The notes beneath the pieces were generated by a model. That model saw only the letters and a list, made by a program, of their open reading frames with translations. It was not told where the DNA came from and did no database searches. Source: Flavobacterium anhuiense (GTDB taxonomy: Bacteria; Bacteroidota; Bacteroidia; Flavobacteriales; Flavobacteriaceae). Taken from it: 64,000 bases of DNA. The stretch lies in NCBI RefSeq assembly GCF_900101855.1, contig NZ_FMVC01000001.1:833965-897964 (forward strand), in the 5' to 3' direction. Positions 35,871-45,795 of the stretch are shown one piece after another. Both the position numbers and the translations under genes were made by a program. Numbering within the stretch: position 1 is the stretch's first letter; each line of letters starts with the position of its first letter.

Positions 35871-36716
35871 ATGAAAAACGGAATATTAAATTGGAACGTA
35901 GATCCTGTTATTTTTTGGATCACAGATAGTTTTCCGTTAAAATATTACGGAGCTCTTTTTGCCTGCGGGCTTCTTTTAGGTTTTTATATTGTTAGAAATA
36001 TCTACAAAAAAGAAAACCTTTCTCTAGACAATCTTGATTCCTTATTGATTTATGTTATTGTTGGAACCGTTTTAGGTGCCAGACTTGGACATTGTTTCTT
36101 TTACGAACCTGATTATTTCTTAAAACATCCTATAGAAATTCTTTTACCAATCCAGAAGATTAAAGGCGTTTATCAGTTTGTGGGTTATCAAGGTTTGGCA
36201 AGCCACGGAGGATCGATTGGAGTTATAACGGCTATGATTCTGTACTGCCGTAAGTACAAAGTGCAATTCTTGGGACTTTTAGATAAAATGGCAGTTGCAG
36301 TTCCTGTAACAGGTGCCTTTATTAGAATGGGGAATTTTATGAATTCTGAAATCTATGGAAAACCAACCAACGGAAATTGGGGAGTTGTTTTCCAAAGAGA
36401 CGATTTGATTCCGAGACATCCAACGCAATTGTATGAGGCATTTGCTTATATATTGATTTTCGTGATTCTGTTTTATATGTACAAATCAGAAAAAATCAGA
36501 AACGCACAGGGATTAATCTTTGGAACTTTCTTAACTTTATTATTTACAGCTCGTTTTATAATTGAATTTTTCAAAGAAAATCAAGAAGCTTTCGAGAATA
36601 GTATGCTGATTAATATGGGACAGATTTTGAGTGTTCCGTTTATTTTAATTGGCTTAGGTTTGATTTTCTGGAAAACCAAGAAAGTCTCAGTGGACAGTGA
36701 CAGTTTACAGTTTTAA
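35871..36716 (+). CDS. lgt: Prolipoprotein diacylglyceryl transferase
   Basis: 281 residues, seven-helix inner-membrane enzyme that attaches diacylglycerol to the lipobox cysteine. FPLKYYGALFACGLLLGF opens the first helix. GLASHGGSIGVITA and GAFIRMGNFMNSEIYGKPT contain the conserved histidine, arginine and asparagine. The last eleven residues (KVSVDSDSLQF) are encoded by a dispersed repeat, so the native C-terminus was probably extended or replaced. It is essential for maturing the several lipoproteins in this window. Confidence 0.96.
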   Translation: MKNGILNWNVDPVIFWITDSFPLKYYGALFACGLLLGFYIVRNIYKKENLSLDNLDSLLIYVIVGTVLGARLGHCFFYEPDYFLKHPIEILLPIQKIKGVYQFVGYQGLASHGGSIGVITAMILYCRKYKVQFLGLLDKMAVAVPVTGAFIRMGNFMNSEIYGKPTNGNWGVVFQRDDLIPRHPTQLYEAFAYILIFVILFYMYKSEKIRNAQGLIFGTFLTLLFTARFIIEFFKENQEAFENSMLINMGQILSVPFILIGLGLIFWKTKKVSVDSDSLQF

Positions 36717-36757
36717 CAAGACTGAAAACCGCGACTGCGACTGCGACTGAAAACTTA
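36688..36757. repeat. 'cagtgacagtttacag' repeat overlapping the lgt 3' end
   Basis: Units gtctcagtggacagtgacag and gcgactgcgactgcgactg continue from inside the last codons of lgt into the gap. The family is the same as at 35800-35868. Confidence 0.7.
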
Positions 36758-36763
36758 AAAAGT

Positions 36764-38545
36764 ATGAAAAACATATTGATGTATATCGTTTTGTTGTGTT
36801 CTGGTTTTGCGTTTGGCCAAAACGAGCAATTGGCTCAATATTACTACGACAAAGGAGATTTTGATAAAGCAAAAATTAGTTATGAAGAGCTTTTGAGAAG
36901 TGCGCCATCGAATACCCAGTATTTTTTAAGAACAGTCGATTGCTATCAGCAGTTGCAACAGTTCGCCAATGCAGAAAAAGCTATTCAAGATCGTTACAAC
37001 CGATATAAACAAGGCGTTTTCTTGGTTGAATTGGGATATAATTTCCAGTTGCAGAAAAACGATTCGAAAGCTAAAAATTACTACGAACAGGCAATCGAGA
37101 AAATAAAAGTAAATCCGAATGATGTTTACGGAATTGCAAGTTCGTTTGAGAAAAAAGTATTGTTGGAATATGCTTTAAAATCGTATCAGACGGCAATGCA
37201 GGTGCAGCCCAATTTTAATTTCAATTTTCAAATCGGAATGCTTTACGGTCAGTTGGGAAAAACCGATTTGATGATCGATTTATTATTGACGGAATCTTTT
37301 ACAAACCCGCAGAACACCAATCTAATTCAGACACAATTGTCTCGATTCATGAACGGTGAAACCGATAATACGGCTTTTAAGGATGCCATGCGAAAAGCAT
37401 TAATTCTTAAAACTCAAAAAGATCAGGACGTTTTCTGGAATCATTATTTAAGCTGGTTTTATGTACAGCAGAAAGAATTTGGAAAAGCGTTTATTCAGGA
37501 AAAAGCCATTTACAAGCGAGAACCAGAATCATTGATGAGCATTGTCAATTTGAGTCAGTTTGCCATGAACGAAGGAGACAACGATACAGCAGAAGAAATT
37601 CTGAACTTCATTCTCCAAAACACAAAAGATTTGGGTTTGCTGATTCAGTCAAATGCCTATTTGATGCAAATTAAGATCGACAAAGCTCAAGAAAAAGATT
37701 ATCCAGTTATCGACCAGGAATTAAAGCAATTGCTGGCAACTTATGAAATCAGTCCTTTTACCTTATCTTTGCAAATTATTCAAGCACATTTTTTGGCTTT
37801 TAATTTGAAAAAAACAGAAGAAGGAAAGGCAGTAATCAAAAAAGCTTTAGAACTGAATCTAAACGAATATCAAAAAGCCGATGCTAAAATGGAGCTGGCC
37901 GATATTCTGCTTTTGGAAGAAAAATACAATCAGGCGCTGATTTATTATTCGCAAATTCAATTGGATTTAAAGAATGATGTCATGGCGCATGAAGCGAGTT
38001 TGAAAGCCGCAAAAACAAGTTATTACAAAGGCGATTTTGAATGGGCGAATAAACAATTTAAAGAATTAAAAGCGGCAAACACGCAATTGATTGCCAATGA
38101 TGCTTTAGAATATTTTCTTTTAATTAATGATAATACAGCAGCTGATTCGACTCAAGTCGCTTTGAAAGCATTTGCAAAAGGAGATTTTTTAATCTATCAG
38201 AATAAAAAACAGGAAGCAATTGCGCAGTTTCAGAATATCCTGAAAACCTATAAAGGTCAAGAAATTGAAGCGGTAACGTTATTGCGTTTAGGAAAAGTTT
38301 ACGAAAGCCAGAAGGATTTTGCTTCGGCTTTAAGCCAATATCAGCAGATCATTGATAATCACAGCGACGGAATTTATGTGGATGAAGCGCTATTTTTCTC
38401 AGCCGAAATCTATAATGATGAGCTTAAAGATGTAGAAAAAGCAAAGCCTTTATATGAAAAGGTAATTTTTAACCATCAAGATAGTATTTACTTTGTCGAT
38501 GCCAGAAAAAAATACCGCGAGTTGAGAGGGGATAAGAATTTATAA
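36764..38545 (+). CDS. Exported TPR repeat protein
   Basis: 593 residues with a signal peptide (MKNILMYIVLLCSGFAFGQ). Tetratricopeptide repeats run through most of the chain, for example LAQYYYDKGDFDKAKISYEELL near the start and TLLRLGKVYESQKDFASALSQYQQIID near the end. It is likely periplasmic and scaffolds protein interactions. The family (C-terminal TolA-like, YbgF-like repeats) has no fixed role. Confidence 0.9.
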   Translation: MKNILMYIVLLCSGFAFGQNEQLAQYYYDKGDFDKAKISYEELLRSAPSNTQYFLRTVDCYQQLQQFANAEKAIQDRYNRYKQGVFLVELGYNFQLQKNDSKAKNYYEQAIEKIKVNPNDVYGIASSFEKKVLLEYALKSYQTAMQVQPNFNFNFQIGMLYGQLGKTDLMIDLLLTESFTNPQNTNLIQTQLSRFMNGETDNTAFKDAMRKALILKTQKDQDVFWNHYLSWFYVQQKEFGKAFIQEKAIYKREPESLMSIVNLSQFAMNEGDNDTAEEILNFILQNTKDLGLLIQSNAYLMQIKIDKAQEKDYPVIDQELKQLLATYEISPFTLSLQIIQAHFLAFNLKKTEEGKAVIKKALELNLNEYQKADAKMELADILLLEEKYNQALIYYSQIQLDLKNDVMAHEASLKAAKTSYYKGDFEWANKQFKELKAANTQLIANDALEYFLLINDNTAADSTQVALKAFAKGDFLIYQNKKQEAIAQFQNILKTYKGQEIEAVTLLRLGKVYESQKDFASALSQYQQIIDNHSDGIYVDEALFFSAEIYNDELKDVEKAKPLYEKVIFNHQDSIYFVDARKKYRELRGDKNL

Positions 38546-38559
38546 ATAAGATTTTTAGA

Positions 38560-38643
38560 TTATTAGATCTTTAGACTTCTTAGATGAAAAATCGGAAAGT
38601 CTAAAAATCTAAGAAGTCTAAGAAGTCTAAGAAAGTCTAAAAG
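38560..38643. repeat. 'tctaagaag' tandem repeat
   Basis: Contains three near-identical tandem units of aagtctaag (38597-38640) and an inverted set (tagacttcttaga) at 38570-38584, so the region can fold back. Non-coding, between the TPR and DUF4286 genes. Confidence 0.65.
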
Positions 38644-38647
38644 AAAA

Positions 38648-38959
38648 ATGATTATTTACAACGTTACCACAAATATACACGAAAGCGTTCACGACCAATG
38701 GTTGAAATGGATGCAGGAAAAACATATACCAGAAATTCTGGCGACTAATAAATTTTCTTCAGCACGGATTGTAAAAGTTTTGGTTGAAGAAGAAATGGGA
38801 GGAATTACTTATTCTGTACAATATATAACAGATAGTAAAGAAACTTTAGAGAAGTTTTATATCGAAGATGAACCTGAATTCCACAGAGAAGCTTTAGGTT
38901 TATTTGCCGATAAAATGCTTTCTTTCAGAACAGAATTGGAAGTTATTTCTGAACATTAA
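38648..38959 (+). CDS. DUF4286 family protein
   Basis: 103 residues. MIIYNVTTNIHESVHDQWLKWMQEKHIPEIL is the signature start of DUF4286, a ferredoxin-like alpha-beta fold of about 100 residues. Function unknown. In relatives I expect it close to rsmA, as here, but a two-gene module separates them in this window. Confidence 0.9.
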   Translation: MIIYNVTTNIHESVHDQWLKWMQEKHIPEILATNKFSSARIVKVLVEEEMGGITYSVQYITDSKETLEKFYIEDEPEFHREALGLFADKMLSFRTELEVISEH

Positions 38960-38996
38960 TAATTTTTGTTTTTTAGTTTTCATTAAAAGAAATATT

Positions 38997-39182
38997 ATGG
39001 AGATTCGATTTCAAACAAAAGAAGAAAGTAATAAACAGCAGCAAGAAGATTTTCTGAAGCTATCAAAAACTGAAAGATTTTATAGCTTTTTACGCTTGAG
39101 CGAACGAATAAGCAGATTTCCGGTGAAAAGTAAAGTAGATAAAAACAAGGATAATTTCGTAATTGTTATAAAATCACAATAA
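38997..39182 (+). CDS. Small basic protein paired with a nucleotidyltransferase
   Basis: 61 residues from the ATG at 38997 (MEIRFQTKEESNKQQQEDF); the frame opens earlier but overlaps DUF4286. It contains a predicted helix around LKLSKTERFYSFLRLSERISRF and a basic tail. Its stop codon TAA is followed with no gap by the ATG of the nucleotidyltransferase (TAAATG), which indicates translational coupling. The arrangement resembles a toxin-antitoxin or MNT-type pair. No family recognised. Confidence 0.7.
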   Translation: MEIRFQTKEESNKQQQEDFLKLSKTERFYSFLRLSERISRFPVKSKVDKNKDNFVIVIKSQ

Positions 39183-39659
39183 ATGTCAAAGCTTTGGGAT
39201 CAGAATATTGATGAGTTTATATCATTAGCTGCTAAGCATAATGTTCGAATGCTTATGGTTGGAGGTGGCGCTGTGAATTTTCATGGGTATCAGAGACACT
39301 CTGCAGATGTTGATTTTTGGATAGAAACTACTGAGGAAAATTTTAAAAAATTATTGTTTGTCTTTAACGAAATGGGGTACGAAATTGATGATTTTCCTGA
39401 AAATGTAAAGCAGCAACAACAAAATATATCAATCAAATTTTCTCCTGTTGATTTAGATTTAGAGCTTATAACAAAGTTTTCAGTGAATAAAAGCTTTGAT
39501 GAAGCTTATAATGATAGTGAGGAAGTTACTGTAAATGGAAAAACATTTTTAAAATGGAATGTTTTGTCCTTGGAAGATTTGATTACAAGTAAAATTAAAG
39601 CAAATCGAGCAAAAGATTTATTCGATGTTCAACAACTACGTGAAATAAACAAAAAATAA
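39183..39659 (+). CDS. Minimal nucleotidyltransferase (AbiEii/DUF6036-like)
   Basis: 158 residues. RMLMVGGGAVNFHGYQRHSADVDFWIE shows the nucleotidyltransferase core: GG (27-29) and the D-x-D pair (D42, D44) that binds metal. NVLSLEDLITSKIKANRAKDLFDVQQL is the usual C-terminal 'KD-L-D' region of AbiEii-like proteins. Relatives act as the toxin part of type IV abortive-infection systems, or simply as unassigned nucleotidyltransferases. With the 61-residue partner it forms a two-gene unit between DUF4286 and rsmA. Confidence 0.78.
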   Translation: MSKLWDQNIDEFISLAAKHNVRMLMVGGGAVNFHGYQRHSADVDFWIETTEENFKKLLFVFNEMGYEIDDFPENVKQQQQNISIKFSPVDLDLELITKFSVNKSFDEAYNDSEEVTVNGKTFLKWNVLSLEDLITSKIKANRAKDLFDVQQLREINKK

Positions 39660-39774
39660 TACTTTGTGTCTTTGTTCCGATAGTTATCGGGATGTGGCAA
39701 AAAAAAATAAAGAAGCTTAGTGCCTTTGCAACAAAAAGAATACTTTTGCAGCCTCGTGGCAAACAAGAAATGAA

Positions 39775-40560
39775 ATGGAAAAAGTAAAAGCCAAAAAACA
39801 TTTAGGACAGCACTTCCTTAAAGACGAAAGTATCGCAAAAGCAATTGCTGATACTTTGACTCTTAAAGGATACGATGAGGTTTTAGAAATAGGACCAGGG
39901 ATGGGCGTGCTTACTAAGTATTTACTTGAAAAGCCAATTAATACACATGTTATAGAAATCGATACCGAGTCTGTAGCATATTTGGATGCCAATTATCCAA
40001 AATTAAAAGACAAGATTATTTCTCAGGATTTCCTGAAATATAATATTAATGAAGTTTACCAAAATAAACAGTTTGCCATAATAGGCAACTTTCCGTACAA
40101 TATTTCTTCTCAGATTGTTTTTAGAACATTAGAACTTAGAGATCAGATTCCAGAGTTTTCTGGAATGTTCCAAAAAGAAGTAGCCGAGCGCATCTGCGAA
40201 AAGAAAGGCTCAAAAACCTACGGAATACTATCAGTTTTAGCTCAGGCTTTCTATGATACAGAGTACCTGTTTACGGTTAATGAAAACGTTTTTATTCCTC
40301 CGCCCAAGGTGAAATCGGGTGTGATGAGAATGACCCGAAAGGAAGATTACAGTCTTCCTTGCAGCGAAAAGTTATTTTTTACAGTTGTAAAAACTGCTTT
40401 TCAGCAGAGACGAAAAACATTACGTAACAGTTTGAAAACATTAAATTTATCAGACAATTTGCGAGAAGACACTATCTTTGATAAACGTCCGGAGCAGTTA
40501 AGCGTAGATGAATTTATTGAACTAACTCTAAAAATAGAAGCCAATGGAGTTCAAAGTTAG
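39775..40560 (+). CDS. rsmA: 16S rRNA dimethyladenosine transferase (KsgA)
   Basis: 261 residues. It dimethylates two adjacent adenines near the 3' end of 16S r[21 protein letters not shown] is the family start. [14 protein letters not shown] binds S-adenosylmethionine, and [11 protein letters not shown] is the catalytic NLPY-type motif (NFPYN here). It overlaps the start of mgtE by 17 bases, giving a coupled pair. Confidence 0.96.
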   Translation: MEKVKAKKHLGQHFLKDESIAKAIADTLTLKGYDEVLEIGPGMGVLTKYLLEKPINTHVIEIDTESVAYLDANYPKLKDKIISQDFLKYNINEVYQNKQFAIIGNFPYNISSQIVFRTLELRDQIPEFSGMFQKEVAERICEKKGSKTYGILSVLAQAFYDTEYLFTVNENVFIPPPKVKSGVMRMTRKEDYSLPCSEKLFFTVVKTAFQQRRKTLRNSLKTLNLSDNLREDTIFDKRPEQLSVDEFIELTLKIEANGVQS

Positions 40561-41893
40561 TAAAGAATTTATACATCAGTTAGAGGAGCTGATCAATAAG
40601 AAAAACGACAGTGAACTGGAAGTTTTGCTTAATGATTTACACCATGCCGATATTGCCGAAATTTTAGACGAATTAGATTTCGATGAGGCAACTTATATCT
40701 TCAAGGTTTTAGATAGTGATAAAACAGCCGAAATTCTTCTGGAACTAGAAGAAGATTTGCGCGAAAACATCTTAAGCAGACTTTCGCCAAAGGAAATTGC
40801 GGAAGAGCTTGATGAGCTTGAAACCAATGACGCTGCCGACATTATCGCCGAACTTTCGCAGGAAATAAAAGCAGAAGTAATCTCTGAGCTTGTCGACGTC
40901 GAACACGCTAAAGACATTGTTGATCTTTTGCGCTACGACGAAAACACGGCTGGTGGTTTGATGGGAAAGGAGCTTGTAAAAGTGAATGAAAACTGGACTG
41001 TCTTAACCTGTGTGAAAGAAATGCGTATTCAGGCAGAGAATGTTTCTAGAGTGCATTCCATCTACGTAGTTGACGATGAAAACCGATTAAAAGGAAGATT
41101 ATCACTAAAAGATTTATTGACTTCTTCGACCAAAACTCAAATTGGTGACGTTTATATCCGAAAATTAAATTTTGTAAAAGTTGATACTGAAGATGTTGAG
41201 GTAGCTCGTATCATGCAGAAGTACGACTTAGAGGCTATTCCGGTTGTTGACGAGTTGGGCCGATTGGTCGGAAGAATTACCATCGACGACATCGTAGACG
41301 TAATCAAGGAAGAAGCTGATAAAGATTACCAGTTAGCGGCGGGTATTACGCAAGACGTTGAATCGAATGACAGTGTTTACGAATTAACCAAAGCGCGTTT
41401 GCCTTGGCTTTTGATCGGAATGGTAATCGAAATTGTGGCTTCTTTTGTATTGAAAGGAAATGAAGGAACTTTTCAAAAATATTCTACCTTAATCATATTT
41501 GTGCCTTTACTTTCTGCGACTGCAGGTAATATTGGTGTTCAAGCTTCAGCAATCGTGGTGCAAGGTTTGGCCAATGGAACTTTAAAAGATTTCAGCCGAG
41601 GTTATTTCACTAAAGAAATTACCGTTTCGATGATTTCGGGAAGTATTATTTCATTGCTTTTATTGGGCTATCATTCTATCATGTATCAGCAGTATTTAGT
41701 AGGATTTGCCATTTCTATTTCTATGATTGTGGTAATTCTTTTTGCCGCAACTTTAGGAACTTTAGTGCCACTTTTTCTTAACAAAAACAAAATTGATCCC
41801 GCGATTGCAACTGGTCCGTTTATCACAACGACCAACGACGTATTCGGAATCATGTTATACTTTGGAGTCGCAAATCTGATTCTTGGATTCTAG
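40544..41893 (+). CDS. mgtE: Magnesium transporter MgtE
   Basis: 449 residues. The N-terminal acidic superhelical domain (about 1-125) has repeated [14 protein letters not shown] and [14 protein letters not shown] units. Two CBS domains (about 130-255) sense Mg2+, and the membrane domain of five helices begins near residue 280. [37 protein letters not shown] holds the conserved pore helix. Translation is coupled to rsmA. Confidence 0.96.
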   Translation: MEFKVSKEFIHQLEELINKKNDSELEVLLNDLHHADIAEILDELDFDEATYIFKVLDSDKTAEILLELEEDLRENILSRLSPKEIAEELDELETNDAADIIAELSQEIKAEVISELVDVEHAKDIVDLLRYDENTAGGLMGKELVKVNENWTVLTCVKEMRIQAENVSRVHSIYVVDDENRLKGRLSLKDLLTSSTKTQIGDVYIRKLNFVKVDTEDVEVARIMQKYDLEAIPVVDELGRLVGRITIDDIVDVIKEEADKDYQLAAGITQDVESNDSVYELTKARLPWLLIGMVIEIVASFVLKGNEGTFQKYSTLIIFVPLLSATAGNIGVQASAIVVQGLANGTLKDFSRGYFTKEITVSMISGSIISLLLLGYHSIMYQQYLVGFAISISMIVVILFAATLGTLVPLFLNKNKIDPAIATGPFITTTNDVFGIMLYFGVANLILGF

Positions 41894-42004
41894 ATTTTTG
41901 CCACAAATTAGCCGTTTGCAGTGATTTAAAATCTCTAAAATCTGCGTAATTTGCAGGCGGAAAATGCTGTTTACCAACCAGAAATAAATTAAAGCCAAAC
42001 CAAA

Positions 42005-42781
42005 ATGAAAGTACACATTATTGGAGGAGGAAACCTTGGGGTTTCTATTGCCTTGGGAATTGCCAAATTCTCGAAAAACAACCAAGTTACTGTCACTAGA
42101 AGAAACACTGCAAGTATTCAATATTTATCAGAATATGGGATTACAGTTTCTAACGATAATAAACACAACATTCAGGAAGCCGATGTTGTAATCTTAACTA
42201 TAAAGCCGTATCAGGTAGATACTGTTTTAGCCGAAATTCTGCCAGTTATCCAAAACAAAACCATTGCTTCTGCAGTTAGCGGATTGTCTTTGGATATGCT
42301 TCAAACCAAAACAAATTTTGAGTATCCAGTAGTGCGTATTATGCCAAATATTGCAGCGCAGTTTGGAGAATCTGCAACTTGTATTTCTTTTCCAGAAAAA
42401 TACGCAGCAAATGCTTCGCCAGTTGTTGATTTATTTCAAGATTTAGGAACGGCTCCTGTAATTGATGAAAAACTAATGGATGCAGCAACTGTTTTAGGTG
42501 CGTGCGGAACGGCATATGCATTGCGTTATATTCGTGCATCTATGCAGGCAGGAATCGAAATTGGTTTTGATTCTAATACCGCTTTAGCAATTGCGGCTCA
42601 AACGGTAAAAGGAGCGGCTAAAATGCTTTTAGAAGAACGAGTGCACCCAGAACAATTAATCGACCGTGTAACAACACCGCAAGGCTGTACAATTGTTGGT
42701 TTGAATGAAATGGAGCACAATGGTTTCAGTTCGTCATTAATCAAAGGGATCAAAACTTCTCTGAAACAAATCAAAGGTTAG
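42005..42781 (+). CDS. proC: Pyrroline-5-carboxylate reductase
   Basis: 258 residues. The last step of proline synthesis, NAD(P)H-dependent. KVHIIGGGNLGVSIALGIAKF is the nucleotide-binding fold, and the C-terminal dimerisation domain has ALAIAAQTVKGAAKMLLEE and VTTPQGCTIVGLNEME (the typical TSPGGTT block is degenerate). It is slightly short but complete. It stands alone. Confidence 0.92.
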   Translation: MKVHIIGGGNLGVSIALGIAKFSKNNQVTVTRRNTASIQYLSEYGITVSNDNKHNIQEADVVILTIKPYQVDTVLAEILPVIQNKTIASAVSGLSLDMLQTKTNFEYPVVRIMPNIAAQFGESATCISFPEKYAANASPVVDLFQDLGTAPVIDEKLMDAATVLGACGTAYALRYIRASMQAGIEIGFDSNTALAIAAQTVKGAAKMLLEERVHPEQLIDRVTTPQGCTIVGLNEMEHNGFSSSLIKGIKTSLKQIKG

Positions 42782-42946
42782 GTTTTAAAGAAATTCTAAT
42801 ATTTTAAATTTCAATATTTAAATTCCAAATTCCAATTTTAAAGCTGGTGTTTGGAATTTTTTTGTTTTATAAATCTAACCACAGTTTTGTTATTCTTAGT
42901 TCCTAAGAATGACAAATATTATCGAATATCTTGGAATTTGAAATTT

Positions 42947-43489
42947 TTACTTTTTGGAATTTGCTTTAATAAGCTGAATATACTTCAATCCACACTCAGA
43001 AATCTTCGTATACGAATTCATCGCATTTCCGTAATTCTGAATTGTCAAAGTGTCTTTTACATACAAAGCATCTATTCCAACGGGGATTTCTAAATCTTTA
43101 GAATTATCAGAATCAGTATCATCTTCATTGCTAATATCGCTATCGTATTCGTCCCATTGAATTCCTTCTAAAGAAATATATTTTTCGCCAGAACTACTTT
43201 TAGAAAAAATAGCTTTTCCTTTTAAACTTCTGTTTTGAGTCGTAAAAGTATATTTATAGTCTTTTTTATCTTTCGAGATAGTCAATGAGATATTGCAATC
43301 TTCAGCTTTAGAAATATAAGTTCCAGAAATAGAATCTTTCGCAGATACGACTGGTTTTTTATTGCTAAAGGAAATTATTCTTTCGGGTTTTTTATCTGAT
43401 ATAGTTTCGGTTTTCTTATTGCACGATACGATAATCGATCCAAAAATAGAAAGATATAGAAGATATTTCGATTTGTAATTATTGATCAT
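42947..43489 (-). CDS. Predicted lipoprotein of unknown function
   Basis: 180 residues. The signal peptide ends at a lipobox (SIFGSIIVSCNKK, C23). The acidic middle has YDSDISNEDDTDSDNSKDL, and the C-terminus has AMNSYTKISECGLKYIQLI. It overlaps the upstream nhaA by four bases (ATGA), so it is cotranslated with the antiporter. Function unknown; a role in the envelope response to sodium is only a guess from position. Confidence 0.75.
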   Translation of the reverse strand: MINNYKSKYLLYLSIFGSIIVSCNKKTETISDKKPERIISFSNKKPVVSAKDSISGTYISKAEDCNISLTISKDKKDYKYTFTTQNRSLKGKAIFSKSSSGEKYISLEGIQWDEYDSDISNEDDTDSDNSKDLEIPVGIDALYVKDTLTIQNYGNAMNSYTKISECGLKYIQLIKANSKK

Positions 43490-44634
43490 CCTTTGTTGGT
43501 CTTTTTGTTGAGAATATATTTTAAATATAAAAAACCTGTTAAACCTGCTAAAAATGAAGCAATAAGAATCGCTATTTTAGAAAAAACAATGATTTCAGGA
43601 TTTTTGAAAGCAAGAACCGTAATAAATATTGACATGGTGAAACCAATTCCGCCTAGCATTCCTGCGCCTAAAATATGTGCCCATTTTAAGTTTTTAGGCA
43701 ACATGCACAAACCGGATGTTACGCCAACAGACGAGAAAAGCAAAATTCCTAGCGGTTTGCCCACTACAAGTCCGAGAATGATTCCGTATGTGTTAACGTG
43801 ATTAAGGCCTTCATGCCAGTTTTCAGTGATTGTTAAGGCCGTATTGGCTACTGCAAACAATGGAAGGATAAAAAAAGCAACGGGCTGATGTAAAAAGTGC
43901 TGTAATCGATACGATGAGGTTTTTTCTCCTCCATCGCCAAACGGAATTACAAATGCTAAAATAACTCCCGTAATAGTTGCGTGAACACCAGAATTAAGCA
44001 TAAAATACCACATTATTGCTCCACCAATTAAATACGGAATCAGATTATGAACCTTCATTCGGTTTAAGATAAATAGCAAGCCCCAGATTCCGAGAGCAAT
44101 TCCAAGATTTAAAAAAGAAATTGATGTGGTGTAAAAAACAGCAATAACTATTATGGCTCCTAAATCGTCAATAACAGCCAAAGCGGTTAAAAAGACTTTT
44201 AAGGAAGCAGGCACTTTGTTTCCAAGAAGCGACAAAATTCCGATGGCAAAAGCAATATCGGTAGCCATTGGAATTCCAGCTCCGTTTTGTGTGGTTGTAC
44301 CGTAATTTAAAGCTAGAAAGATAGCAGCGGGAACTAACATTCCTCCAAAAGCGGCCATAATTGGAAGAGAAGCATTTTTAATATTGGATAATTCGCCATG
44401 ATAAATCTCTCGTTCCAACTCCAATCCGATTAAAAGGAAGAAAATAGTCATCAGTCCGTCATTGATCCAATGGGTTATAGAATGGCCTGCAATTTCTTTT
44501 TCCCAAAAAGCAACGTATGGAACTTGAATAGAAGAGTTAGCAAGATAAAGAGATAAAATCGTGACAAAGAGCAAGATAATTCCTCCCGATTTTTCGTTTT
44601 CAAAAAAGGCTTTAAAAGTCTTGGTAAGTTTCAT
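43486..44634 (-). CDS. nhaA: Na+/H+ antiporter NhaA
   Basis: 382 residues with about twelve membrane helices. It exchanges sodium for protons across the inner membrane. The sodium site is in PMATDIAFAIGILSLLG (D) and ALAVIDDLGAIIVIAVFY (adjacent D-D). The pH-sensor entrance and GKPLGILLFSSVG helix are present. It is coupled to a lipoprotein gene downstream. Growth in salty water would be consistent, but the gene alone does not prove habitat. Confidence 0.96.
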   Translation of the reverse strand: MKLTKTFKAFFENEKSGGIILLFVTILSLYLANSSIQVPYVAFWEKEIAGHSITHWINDGLMTIFFLLIGLELEREIYHGELSNIKNASLPIMAAFGGMLVPAAIFLALNYGTTTQNGAGIPMATDIAFAIGILSLLGNKVPASLKVFLTALAVIDDLGAIIVIAVFYTTSISFLNLGIALGIWGLLFILNRMKVHNLIPYLIGGAIMWYFMLNSGVHATITGVILAFVIPFGDGGEKTSSYRLQHFLHQPVAFFILPLFAVANTALTITENWHEGLNHVNTYGIILGLVVGKPLGILLFSSVGVTSGLCMLPKNLKWAHILGAGMLGGIGFTMSIFITVLAFKNPEIIVFSKIAILIASFLAGLTGFLYLKYILNKKTNKG

Positions 44635-44813
44635 TAGGGAAGATTTTCTGAAGATTTATATGATGGATTGCGAAATCCTTATTCTTTCAAAGTTAAAAAA
44701 AAATCCGAGCAATAAAAAGTTTAGGAGCAAAGGCACAAAGATTCAGAGGTTCAAAGTTTATTAACATTGGAAAAACTTTGTGGCTTTGTGTCTCTGCGAG
44801 ATTAAATTAACCG

Positions 44814-44821
44814 TATTTTTG
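44814..44821 (+). promoter_or_regulatory. Putative -7 element of the hydroxyacid dehydrogenase gene
   Basis: TATTTTTG, an exact TAnnTTTG match, 23 bases upstream of the ATG. TTTG at 44785-44788 is 25 bases further up, slightly beyond the usual spacing. Confidence 0.4.
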
Positions 44822-44844
44822 TTTGCATAAAAATTCAATTAAAA

Positions 44845-45795
44845 ATGAGCGTAAAAATTCTTCATATCGACAGTAATAATCCAATTCTTTGGAATCAATT
44901 GGAAGAAGCTGGTTTTGAAAATCATGCCGATTTTAAATCTTCAAAAGAAGAAATCGAAGCAAAAATTCAAGATTACAACGGAATCGTAATTCGAAGCCGA
45001 TTCAAGATTGACAAGACTTTTTTGGATGCTGCAACAAAGTTGCAATTTATTGCAAGAGTTGGCGCAGGTCTGGAAAGTATTGATTGTGAATATGCTTCTG
45101 CAAAAGGAATTCATCTGATTGCTGCTCCTGAGGGAAATCGCAATGCTGTTGCAGAACATTCGTTAGGAATGATTTTATCATTGTTTAATAATTTAAATCA
45201 AGCCGATGCAGAAGTAAAAGCGGGACAATGGAATCGTGAAAGCAATCGTGGTCATGAATTGGATTTAAAAACAGTTGGCATTATCGGGTATGGAAATATG
45301 GGAAAAGCTTTTGCCAAAAAATTACGAGGTTTTGATACAGAGGTTTTATGCTATGATATTTTGGATAATGTTGGCGACGAAAATGCCAAACAAGTTTCTT
45401 TGGAAGAATTACGCGAAAAAGCAGATGTTTTAAGTCTTCACCTTCCTTGGACACCAGAAACGGATAAAATGGTCAATAGCGCCTTTATAAATGCGTTTAA
45501 AAAGCCGTTTTGGATAATCAATACTTCGCGTGGTAAAAACATCGTTACAGCCGATTTAGTTGAAGCAATGAAAGAGAAAAAAGTATTAGGAGCTGGTTTG
45601 GATGTTTTGGAATATGAAAAACTTTCTTTTGAAACTTTATTTCAAGAAAACAATACGCCGGAAGCGCTTCAATATCTTATGGAAGCTAAAAATGTCTTGC
45701 TGACGCCTCATATTGCGGGTTGGACTTTTGAAAGCCATGAACGTCTAGCACAGGTAATTGTTGACAAAATTAAAGCTGTGTATGGCAAAAACTAG
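44845..45795 (+). CDS. D-isomer 2-hydroxyacid dehydrogenase
   Basis: 316 residues. The NAD-binding loop is VGIIGYGNMGKAFAKKLRGFD. Catalytic residues are R in NTSRGKNIVTADLVEAM, E in the GAGLDVLEYEK block and H in LLTPHIAGWT. Phosphoglycerate dehydrogenase or a related enzyme are both possible; there is no ACT domain, as in the shorter SerA forms. No other serine-synthesis gene is beside it. Confidence 0.9.
   Translation: MSVKILHIDSNNPILWNQLEEAGFENHADFKSSKEEIEAKIQDYNGIVIRSRFKIDKTFLDAATKLQFIARVGAGLESIDCEYASAKGIHLIAAPEGNRNAVAEHSLGMILSLFNNLNQADAEVKAGQWNRESNRGHELDLKTVGIIGYGNMGKAFAKKLRGFDTEVLCYDILDNVGDENAKQVSLEELREKADVLSLHLPWTPETDKMVNSAFINAFKKPFWIINTSRGKNIVTADLVEAMKEKKVLGAGLDVLEYEKLSFETLFQENNTPEALQYLMEAKNVLLTPHIAGWTFESHERLAQVIVDKIKAVYGKN

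Noticed and set aside
38597-38640. Direct 'aagtctaag' repeats that could suggest a CRISPR-like array
   Set aside because: The units are only nine bases long, abut each other without spacers and there are no cas genes; they fit the simple dispersed repeats of this genome.
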